The position numbers and the translations under genes were made by a program. Of a stretch of DNA of 64,000 bases, positions 7,880-14,031 are shown in pieces. The notes beneath the pieces were generated by a model that saw nothing but the letters and a program-made list of their open reading frames with translations, did no database searches and was not told the DNA's origin. Numbering within the stretch: the stretch's first letter is position 1; each line of letters opens with the position of its first letter. The stretch covers positions 1 through 64,000 of the forward strand of contig NZ_CADIJR010000008.1 of NCBI RefSeq assembly GCF_902859645.1. Direction: 5' to 3'. Origin of the DNA: Achromobacter insuavis (lineage in GTDB: Bacteria > Pseudomonadota > Gammaproteobacteria > Burkholderiales > Burkholderiaceae_B).

Positions 7880-9301
7880 ATGCGCATACGCCTCGCTGGC
7901 GTTGGATCGACCCGCTATGTTCGCGGCCTGCTTGTCCTGACGTTGTGCACCGGCGCGGCCGGCTGCAGTTTCACCTCGCCCGACGCGGCGACGGGGGCGC
8001 AGTACGTCGGCATCGACGGCGTGTCGGCGCCCGAGGCGCGCCGCATCGCCAAGGAAGCCTATGTCTACGGCTATCCCATGGTGGCCAGCTACCAGGCCAT
8101 GTATGCCGCCAGCATCGATCGGGGCAATCCCCACTACCGCGGGCCGTTCAACACCCTCGGCCGCGCCGAGCCGGCGCCGGACGACGCGCCGCAGTTTTCC
8201 GCCGTGCTGGACCTGCGCGCCGAGCCCGTCGTCGTCAGCGTGCCGCCGATGGAGGCCAGGCGCTACCACGCGTTGCGGCTGACCGACCTGTATGGCTTCA
8301 ACTTCGCCTATCTCGGCAGCCGCGCCACGGGCAATGGCGGCGGCAGGTATCTGGTGGCCGGGCCGCGCTGGAACGGCGCCGCGCCCACGGGCATCGCCAC
8401 GGTGATCCGCGCCGAGACCGAGCTGGTGAGCCTCGCGGGGCGCATCCAGCGCTTCTCGTCCTCGGACCAGGCCAACGTCAAGCGCATCGAGGACGGTTAC
8501 CGCATCCAGCCGCTCTCGGCCTACCTGAAGAAGCCGCCGCCCGCGCCGGCCACGATCGAGTGGCTGGCGCCCGAATCGCCCGCGCAGATGCGCACCTCGC
8601 TCGAGTTCTACAACCAGCTTGGATTCCTGCTGCAGTTCGCGCCGGTGGCGCACAGCGAGAAGTCGCTGCGCAAGAGGCTGGACAGCATGCGCATCCGGCC
8701 CGGCGCGCCGGCGGTCGCGGAGGGCAGCAATCCGCGCCTGCGCCAGGTCATGCAGGAAGGCATGCACGACGGCCAGAACGAGATCGACAAACGCCGCCTG
8801 GCGCTGGACGGCAAGGCCGACACGCTGTTCGGCGACCGCCGCACGCTCGGCAACGACTATCTGGCGCGCGCCACTGGCGCGCAGGTCGGCCTGGGTACGG
8901 ACAGCCGCGAAGAATCGATCACCACGGTGCTGGCCACCGACGCCGCGGGCCAGCCGCTGGACGGCGCCCAGCCGTATACGTTGCGGTTCGCGCCGCGCGC
9001 CTTGCCGCCGGTCAATGCGTTCTGGTCGGTGACGCTGCAGCGTCCGGCCGGGGCCGCGCAGGCGCCCCAGGCCGCCCGGCGCACGCTGGTGGATTCGTCG
9101 ATGCTGCCCGCGCTCAAGCGCGATCGCGACGGCGGACTGACGCTGCACATCCAGCCCCAGACGCCCGGCAAGGGCGGCGAGGCCAACTGGCTGCCGGCGC
9201 CGGCGGGGCCGTTCACGATCACGCTGCGCTATTACTGGCCCAAGCCGGCCTTGCTGGACGGCAGCTGGCAATCGCCGCAGCCGCAGCGCGTCGGGCTTTG
9301 A
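7880..9301 (+). CDS. DUF1254/DUF1214 lipoprotein
   Basis: The 473-residue product starts with a lipoprotein signal (LLVLTLCTGAAGC, lipid-acceptor Cys near residue 29), so it is probably anchored in the envelope. The N-terminal half is DUF1254-like (AKEAYVYGYPMVASYQAMY ... GPFNTLGRAEP ... VPPMEARRYHALRLTDLYG). The C-terminal part is DUF1214-like (DAQPYTLRF-type stretch, VNAFWSVTL, then ANWLPAPAGPFTITLRYYWP). The function of this family is unknown. ATG 7880 directly precedes the signal peptide and is preferred over an in-frame ATG at 7796. Confidence 0.85.
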   Translation: MRIRLAGVGSTRYVRGLLVLTLCTGAAGCSFTSPDAATGAQYVGIDGVSAPEARRIAKEAYVYGYPMVASYQAMYAASIDRGNPHYRGPFNTLGRAEPAPDDAPQFSAVLDLRAEPVVVSVPPMEARRYHALRLTDLYGFNFAYLGSRATGNGGGRYLVAGPRWNGAAPTGIATVIRAETELVSLAGRIQRFSSSDQANVKRIEDGYRIQPLSAYLKKPPPAPATIEWLAPESPAQMRTSLEFYNQLGFLLQFAPVAHSEKSLRKRLDSMRIRPGAPAVAEGSNPRLRQVMQEGMHDGQNEIDKRRLALDGKADTLFGDRRTLGNDYLARATGAQVGLGTDSREESITTVLATDAAGQPLDGAQPYTLRFAPRALPPVNAFWSVTLQRPAGAAQAPQAARRTLVDSSMLPALKRDRDGGLTLHIQPQTPGKGGEANWLPAPAGPFTITLRYYWPKPALLDGSWQSPQPQRVGL

Positions 9302-9367
9302 CGCACCGGCCCTGACAGTGGCGCGCGAGGCCGCGTCCGCCTGGCCGGCGCGCGCGTCGGCAAGCGG

Positions 9368-9392
9368 TCTGACGCCGTGGCGCGGCGTCAGA
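9368..9392. terminator. 10-bp hairpin at the convergent end of the DUF1254 and repressor genes
   Basis: TCTGACGCCG (9368-9377) and CGGCGTCAGA (9383-9392) pair perfectly around TGGCG. The stem includes the repressor stop codon (complement 9388-9390). There is no T-run on either side, so this is a terminator-like or mRNA-end structure rather than a canonical intrinsic terminator. Confidence 0.4.
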
Positions 9393-10089
9393 GGTCTTCG
9401 CTGCGCCAGACCTTCAACACACGTCCGAAAATCTGCAGATCCATGTCTTCGGTGATGTCCCAGGCATCGTATTTGGTGTTCTCGGACTTGGCGCGGATCA
9501 GCAGGCCCTGGGCGCTGGGAATGCGCTGCAGGCGCTTGATGAAGCCCTCGTTGCCGACACGAAAGAAAAACACGCCGTCGACTTCCGCCTTGACCACGCC
9601 GAGGTCAACCAGTAGCGGATCGCCCGGGTTGTACATGGGCCGCATGCTGTCGCCGAAACCCGTCACCACGCAAAGGTTGGCGGCCGCGGTGTAGTGGCGC
9701 AGGTTCTTGTGCAGCCATTCCTGGCTGACGCGCAGGCTCTGGATCACGCCGGGCTGGTCGCGCAGTTCGACGCCCGCGCCCATGGCGCCGCCGGTATCGA
9801 AGCGGGGGATGCGCAGATCATCGCCCGCGCCGTGGTCCACCCGCGGCGGTTCGCCGCCGCCGGCATCGGCCAGCACGACGTCCGGCGGATACTGCGCCGA
9901 CTCGTCCAGCAATTGTTCGAGTGACAGCCCCAATCCCGCCGCCAGGCGAGCCGCGTATTTGGAACGTTCGCTGTCGCGCCCCTCGAGCGCGGCGATGGTG
10001 CCCACGCCCACGCCGGTGCGCGCTTCCAGCTGTTCCAGGGTGAGACCGAGAGCGGCGCGATAGCGCCTGATTTGTTTTCCGAGAGCCAT
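9388..10089 (-). CDS. CI-like phage repressor (XRE helix-turn-helix plus S24 peptidase domain)
   Basis: The 233-residue protein has an N-terminal XRE helix-turn-helix (QIRRYRAALGLTLEQLEARTGVGVGTIAAL, residues about 4-60) and a C-terminal LexA/CI-type S24 domain. The catalytic Ser is in GFGDSMRPMYNPGD and the expected Lys in the EGFIKRLQRI region. Such repressors cleave themselves when RecA is activated by DNA damage and so control induction. It is transcribed away from the tail genes and shares a 273-bp control region with the regulator at 10363. ATG 10089 starts exactly at the DNA-binding domain; an upstream ATG at 10131 is possible. Confidence 0.9.
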   Translation of the reverse strand: MALGKQIRRYRAALGLTLEQLEARTGVGVGTIAALEGRDSERSKYAARLAAGLGLSLEQLLDESAQYPPDVVLADAGGGEPPRVDHGAGDDLRIPRFDTGGAMGAGVELRDQPGVIQSLRVSQEWLHKNLRHYTAAANLCVVTGFGDSMRPMYNPGDPLLVDLGVVKAEVDGVFFFRVGNEGFIKRLQRIPSAQGLLIRAKSENTKYDAWDITEDMDLQIFGRVLKVWRSEDL

Positions 10090-10104
10090 GGTGTCAACGC
10101 TAAA

Positions 10105-10140
10105 CAGTTGTGGAAAATTGTGCAACAACAAGTGTTGAAA
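10105..10140. promoter_or_regulatory. candidate repressor operator cluster
   Basis: AT-rich DNA between the divergent genes carries repeated TTGT/ACAA half-sites: aacagttgtgg, ttgtgcaacaaca and agtgttg. One inverted pair is CAACA-N5-TGTTG (10123-10137). It overlaps the -35 box of the rightward promoter, which is where a CI-type repressor would bind. The exact sites are inference. Confidence 0.45.
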
Positions 10141-10163
10141 ACGAGATTATACATTTGTAGAAT
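10135..10163 (+). promoter_or_regulatory. strong sigma70 promoter driving the regulator gene
   Basis: TTGAAA at 10135-10140 and TAGAAT at 10158-10163 are separated by exactly 17 bp. Transcription would start near 10170 and leave a leader of about 190 nt before ATG 10363. The leader contains a 7-bp hairpin, GGTAGCG (10213-10219) and CGCTACC (10223-10229). Confidence 0.75.
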
Positions 10164-10362
10164 CTTACTCATGGATTACCCAAAACGTGTGCTGTTATCA
10201 GACGGAAGCGTGGGTAGCGTATCGCTACCAAAGGGCTTCTCTCCCTCATCCATCCGGACCGCCGCAATGGCGATCCGCAACACCGGCGCCCGGGCGGCGC
10301 CACCTCGGCAGCGTCCGCCAGCGACGGACACCGGCATCGAACTCAATGGCAAGGAGCGGCAA

Positions 10363-10953
10363 ATGAATCAGGCAGGAAACATGGCATTGCAGGCCCCGCA
10401 GGGCTGGGTCGCGGCGGCATCGCAGGCGGGCGCCGCCATCGCGCGTTCCTTTGTGTCGCGGCCGGCGGAGCGGGCCGGTTGGCAGCAGGCGGCGCAGGGC
10501 CGCAACCAGAAGGGGCAGAACATGACGCGGGAAGAGTCGGATCAGGTCGAAGCGCTGATCATGGAGTGGTACCACTGGAGCCGGGGCTACCGGCCCAAGC
10601 TGGGCGTCGGCCGGGTCTCGGCGTTCGCGCGCGGCATGACGGCCGACGAGGCCTACGACGACGAAGACGTCGATGCCCGCCTGGCCGCCGCGCGCGGCGA
10701 GCAGACCGAGTTGTGTATCGACGAGCTGCCGTGGCAGCAGCGCTCCGCGATCGGCGTGCATGCCGGCAACCGGGCGGCCGGCGCTCGCGTTTTCAGCAAC
10801 CCGCGCCTGACGCCCGAGCAGCAGCACGCCGCCTACCAGGAAGCCAAGGTCGCCCTGTTGCCGGCATTGCGCCGGCGCGGGCTGGTGACGGCGCCGCAAG
10901 TGCGACACGCCGATCGCGCAAAGGCTTGCGGCGCGGGCGCCACATCCGCATAA
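10363..10953 (+). CDS. phage late-regulator candidate (possibly Q-like antiterminator)
   Basis: The 196-residue product starts at ATG 10363 behind a strong ribosome site (AAGGAG at 10351-10356). After a variable N-terminus comes a core (MTREESDQVEALIMEWYHW, then YRPKLGVGRVSAFARGM) that resembles small phage antitermination/late-activator proteins. An acidic segment and a basic C-terminus (ALLPALRRRGLV) follow. I cannot assign a family firmly. Its position fits such a role: it is expressed divergently from the repressor and sits directly before two intrinsic terminators that block entry to the tail operon. The frame is also open upstream to an ATG at 10171, but that has no ribosome site. Confidence 0.55.
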   Translation: MNQAGNMALQAPQGWVAAASQAGAAIARSFVSRPAERAGWQQAAQGRNQKGQNMTREESDQVEALIMEWYHWSRGYRPKLGVGRVSAFARGMTADEAYDDEDVDARLAAARGEQTELCIDELPWQQRSAIGVHAGNRAAGARVFSNPRLTPEQQHAAYQEAKVALLPALRRRGLVTAPQVRHADRAKACGAGATSA

Positions 10954-11003
10954 TTGAGTCGTCGGGCCAAGTTGCGCCCGAAGAAAATCTGAACGTACCG
11001 ACC

Positions 11004-11035
11004 AAGCCCCTCGGCAATTGCCGCGGGGCTTTTTC
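11004..11035 (+). terminator. intrinsic terminator 1 ahead of the tail operon
   Basis: AAGCCCC pairs with GGGGCTT around an inner GGC-AATT-GCC stem, and a TTTTT tract follows at 11030-11034. It lies 51 bp after the regulator gene. Confidence 0.85.
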
Positions 11036-11069
11036 ATGGCCGCTCCGGATCTCCGGAAACGCCTTTGTT

Positions 11070-11095
11070 GCCCGCCTCTGGCGGGCTTTTTTTTT
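11070..11095 (+). terminator. intrinsic terminator 2 ahead of the tail operon
   Basis: GCCCGCC (11070-11076) and GGCGGGC (11080-11086) form a perfect 7-bp stem with a TCT loop, followed by nine T residues. The tail-tube ribosome site (ggag) comes directly after, at 11096-11099. There is no room for a promoter between this terminator and the first tail gene. Confidence 0.9.
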
Positions 11096-11105
11096 GGAGT
11101 CTGCA

Positions 11106-11573
11106 ATGGCAGGTACTACCGTTTCGCAATTCGTTCAAACCCAGGGCACCCAGCTGGAAGTGTCGACCACGGCCACCGAGGACCTGGGCACCGCCGGCCT
11201 GACCTACGCCGATCTGGCCATCACCATCAAGGACCCGAACTTCCAGGGCGGCCAGACCACCGAGATCGACGTCACCGTGCTCAAGTCCACCGCCAAGGAA
11301 TACGCCCTAGGCCTGGACGACAGCGGCACCTTCAGCATGGCCGGCAACTGGAAGGCTGGCGATCCCGCCCAGAAGGCGCTGGTGGCCGCGCGCAGCGACA
11401 AGAAGACCCGCGCCTTCCGCGTGACCTTCGCCGACGGCGCCAAGTTCGAATTCCTCGGCCTGGTGACGCAATACCAGTGGCAAGGCCAGCTGGACAACGT
11501 CGTGTCCGCCACGTTCAACGTGCGCGTCACCGGCGCCGTCAAGCTGACCGACGCGCCCGCCAACGGGGGCTGA
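11106..11573 (+). CDS. major tail tube protein (lambda gpV-like)
   Basis: The 155-residue product is rich in beta strands and starts MAGTTVSQFVQTQGTQLEV. The segments TAKEYALGLDDSGTFSMAGNW, ALVAARSDKKTRAFRVTF and VVSATFNVRVTGAVKL follow the phage tail-tube/Hcp-like pattern. Rings of this protein stack on the tape measure to form the tail tube. It is the first gene of the tail operon, directly after two terminators, and only five bases separate it from gene G. Confidence 0.85.
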   Translation: MAGTTVSQFVQTQGTQLEVSTTATEDLGTAGLTYADLAITIKDPNFQGGQTTEIDVTVLKSTAKEYALGLDDSGTFSMAGNWKAGDPAQKALVAARSDKKTRAFRVTFADGAKFEFLGLVTQYQWQGQLDNVVSATFNVRVTGAVKLTDAPANGG

Positions 11574-11578
11574 GCGCC

Positions 11579-12052
11579 ATGACGGACACGTCGATCAATT
11601 CCTCTGCTCGCGCCGCGGGCCTGCGCGGCCTGGCGGTCGACCCGCTGGCCGGCTTCGCCCACGAAACCCTGACCGTGCCGCAATGGCAGGACGCGCGCGT
11701 CATCGTGCGCGCGCCCAGCGCCGGCGACCATCTGTTCCATATCCGCGCGATCTGGGCGGCGGCGGGCGTGGTGCCGGGCGAGGACAACGAGGTGGTGCGC
11801 GCCAAGCTGGACGCGCCGGGCGTGGACTACACCCGCGCCTCGGCCAGCCTGCTGGTGCGCACGCTGTTCGAGCAGACCGAACAGGGGCCGCGCCGCGTCT
11901 TCGACGACGAAGACGTCGACGTCGTGGCCGCGGCCTACGGGCTGGCGCACGCCACGCTGGTGGCCAAGGCGATCGAGCTGGGCAACCTCGGGGAGGGGGC
12001 GCAGGAGCGCGCAAAAAAGCCCTCCAGGAAACGCCAGACCTCCGTTTCCTGA
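11579..12052 (+). CDS. tail assembly chaperone, short form (gpG-like)
   Basis: The zero-frame product has 157 residues, with a conserved core (VIVRAPSAGDHLFHIRAIW ... ASASLLVRTLFEQTEQGPRRVFDDEDVDVV) and a short basic end after the slippery site. In lambda-type phages G and the frameshifted G-T protein bind the tape measure and recruit tube subunits. The stop TGA (12050-12052) lies inside the hairpin that stimulates frameshifting. Confidence 0.85.
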   Translation: MTDTSINSSARAAGLRGLAVDPLAGFAHETLTVPQWQDARVIVRAPSAGDHLFHIRAIWAAAGVVPGEDNEVVRAKLDAPGVDYTRASASLLVRTLFEQTEQGPRRVFDDEDVDVVAAAYGLAHATLVAKAIELGNLGEGAQERAKKPSRKRQTSVS

Positions 12053-12342
12053 TGGTCCTGGCGCTTCGACTGGGGCGCACGCTGGGCGAGTTGATGGACA
12101 CCATCGACACCCATGAAGTGTCGCTGTGGCGCGAATGGGACCGGACGTCTCCGCTGGGAGACGACCGGGCCGATGTGCTCGCCGCCAGCCTGGCCGCCAC
12201 GGTGGCGCGGGCGGCGGGGGCCAAGGTGCGCGCCACCGACATGCTGGTGCGCTGGGGCGCGCAAGACGAGGAACCTCCCGCCGAAGCGGGGGCGGACGCG
12301 TTGAAGGCGTTCCTGATGTCGAAGATCAAGAAGGGGTCTTGA
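11579..12342 (+). CDS. tail assembly chaperone G-T fusion made by -1 frameshift
   Basis: Ribosomes slipping at A-AAA-AAG (12013-12019) re-read G12019 and continue as ALQETPDLRFLMVLALRLG... to the TGA at 12340-12342. This gives a product of about 254 residues: 147 from G plus 107 from T. The T part (LGRTLGELMDTIDTHEVSLWREWD ... AFLMSKIKKGS) has the usual G-T tail content. ATG 12052, overlapping the G stop as TGATG, would allow a free T protein as an alternative. Confidence 0.85.
12003..12051 (+). promoter_or_regulatory. programmed -1 frameshift signal
   Basis: All three classic parts are present. A Shine-Dalgarno-like AGGAG lies at 12003-12007. The slippery heptamer A-AAA-AAG is at 12013-12019, in register with the zero frame. 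A stem of CAGGAAACG (12025-12033) with CGTTTCCTG (12043-12051) has a 9-nt loop and starts five bases after the heptamer. Confidence 0.9.
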
Positions 12343-12349
12343 CGACGTG

Positions 12350-12373
12350 TCCGGCCCGCGCGAGCGGGCCGGA
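12350..12373. other. perfect 10-bp hairpin between G-T and tape measure genes
   Basis: TCCGGCCCGC (12350-12359) and GCGGGCCGGA (12364-12373) pair around GCGA. No T-run follows, so it is more likely an mRNA processing or stability element than a terminator. Confidence 0.45.
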
Positions 12374-12399
12374 GGCGGATCTATGTGAGGTATAGGACC

Positions 12400-13686
12400 A
12401 TGGCAAACAACAACAACGCCGCGAACATCGCGGCGGAAACCTCGGCGCTCAGACAGAACACCGCCGAGCTCAATCGCAATGCGGCGGCCCGGCGGGCGTG
12501 GGAGAGCGCCGTTGCGCGGGCCGCGACCGTGTGCCAGAAAAGCAACGACACCACCGACAAGGGCACCGACGGCAAGAAAAAGTCGACGGACGCGCTGAAC
12601 AAGCATGCCCAGGCGATCCGGTCCGAGGCGGTCGAGCAGGCGCTGGCGGAAATGAAAAAGACCGGCGCGATGCTGGGCCGGACATCCGAAACCGCGAAGA
12701 TGGAGTACGAAACCGAAGCCGGCCGGTTCGCGGGCGAGAGTCCCAGCGACAAGTACAGCCTGACGACCGCTGCGTGGGATCTCGACAGGCTGCGCGACCA
12801 GACGAAGATGCGCGCCTATATCGAGAATCTCGCGGATCCCGATGCGGAATCCAGACGCGAGAAGACCCAGAAGCAGGGTGCGCTCGATGACGCGCTGCGA
12901 GATGGCACGCTCAGCCAGGACAAGTACGACAAGGAGCGGCGCAATCTCGGACTCGTCGAGAAGGACGGCGACTTCATGGCGAAGGTGAACGACAAGCTGC
13001 TCGAATCGGCGCGCAACGGCGCGGGCAAGATCCAGGACATTCTGGGCACCAAGATGTATGACTTCGTCTCCGAGAAATTCGACAAGATGGGGCTGTCGTT
13101 CCTGGACAACGTGGCCAAGATGGTGACATCGGCCGCCTCCGCCCAGCTCATGGAGACGTTGCTGGGCAAGGAATTCATGTCGGGTTCGGGCGGCCTGGGC
13201 GGCTGGATCGGCCAGGCAGGGGGCTTCATTGCAGGGCTGTTCGGCTCGGGTGGCGCAAGCAGCGCCAGCAGCGCCATCGTGCCGTCGGTGGCCCAGGCGT
13301 TTCCCGTCCAGTTCGCCAAAGGCGGCGCCTTCACCAACGGCATGACCGCCAGCCCCGTCGCCTTCCCCATGGGCGTCATGGGCGAAGCCGGCCCCGAGGC
13401 CATCATGCCGCTGCATCGCGGCGCCGACGGCTCGCTCGGCATCCGCGCCGCTTTCCCGAATGTGGGCGGCGACACGGGTCAGGCCGCGGGCGGCGTGTCC
13501 GTCAACGTCTATGTGCAGGACGGCAACGTCAGTTCCTCGAGCGAATCGGGCGAGGGCGGCTGGCAGCAGTTCGGCCAGCAGATAGGCGAATACGTCACCC
13601 AGCTGGTCGACCGCCGCATGACGCAATCGTATCGCCAGGGCGGCCTGGCCTGGCAAGCCAACAACAACCGTTTAGCGGGGGCATGA
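12400..13686 (+). CDS. short tail tape measure protein (lambda gpH C-terminal type)
   Basis: The 428-residue protein begins with polar, helical, coiled-coil-like sequence (residues 1-230). A hydrophobic Gly-rich segment follows (LGGWIGQAGGFIAGLFGSGG), then the conserved tape-measure end FAKGGAFTNG ... GVMGEAGPEAIMPLHRGADG. Tape measures set tail length and are usually 700-1500 residues, so this one implies a very short tail. By the usual rule of about 0.15 nm per residue the tube would be some 60-65 nm. It overlaps gene M by four bases. An alternative is an internally deleted tape measure. Confidence 0.8.
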   Translation: MANNNNAANIAAETSALRQNTAELNRNAAARRAWESAVARAATVCQKSNDTTDKGTDGKKKSTDALNKHAQAIRSEAVEQALAEMKKTGAMLGRTSETAKMEYETEAGRFAGESPSDKYSLTTAAWDLDRLRDQTKMRAYIENLADPDAESRREKTQKQGALDDALRDGTLSQDKYDKERRNLGLVEKDGDFMAKVNDKLLESARNGAGKIQDILGTKMYDFVSEKFDKMGLSFLDNVAKMVTSAASAQLMETLLGKEFMSGSGGLGGWIGQAGGFIAGLFGSGGASSASSAIVPSVAQAFPVQFAKGGAFTNGMTASPVAFPMGVMGEAGPEAIMPLHRGADGSLGIRAAFPNVGGDTGQAAGGVSVNVYVQDGNVSSSSESGEGGWQQFGQQIGEYVTQLVDRRMTQSYRQGGLAWQANNNRLAGA

Positions 13687-14027
13687 TCATGGCAGTCGAA
13701 ACCTTCACCTGGTCGCCGCGCGTCAATCCGCAAGGGCGGACCAAGTTTCGCGTGCTGACCGCGCAGTTCGGCGATGGCTACAGCCAGACCGCGGCCGACG
13801 GCATCAACAACAAAGTGGCCTCGTGGCCGCTGCAGTTCTCCGGCTCGGGAGCGCAGGTCGGGCCGATCGTGGCGTTCCTGGACCGGCACCAGGGGTATCG
13901 GAACTTCCAGTGGCAACCGCCGCTGGGCGAGCCAGGCTACTACACCGCGACGGATTACGACCTGACCGCGATGGGCGGCGAGATGTACTCGCTGGCCGTG
14001 ACCTTCCAACAAGTCTTCAGGCCCTGA
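13683..14027 (+). CDS. minor tail protein (gpM-like)
   Basis: The 114-residue product has the hallmarks of the phage minor tail M family: ETFTWSPRVNPQGRTKFRVLTAQFGDGYSQTAADGIN, followed by VAFLDRHQGYRNFQWQPP. In lambda, M acts in building the tail tip. Its ATG overlaps the tape-measure stop (ATGA), so translation is probably coupled. Confidence 0.88.
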   Translation: MIMAVETFTWSPRVNPQGRTKFRVLTAQFGDGYSQTAADGINNKVASWPLQFSGSGAQVGPIVAFLDRHQGYRNFQWQPPLGEPGYYTATDYDLTAMGGEMYSLAVTFQQVFRP

Positions 14028-14031
14028 CACC

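Noticed and set aside
10171-10362. Start of the phage regulator at ATG 10171
   Set aside because: It would begin at the transcription start itself without a ribosome site, whereas AAGGAG stands correctly spaced before ATG 10363.
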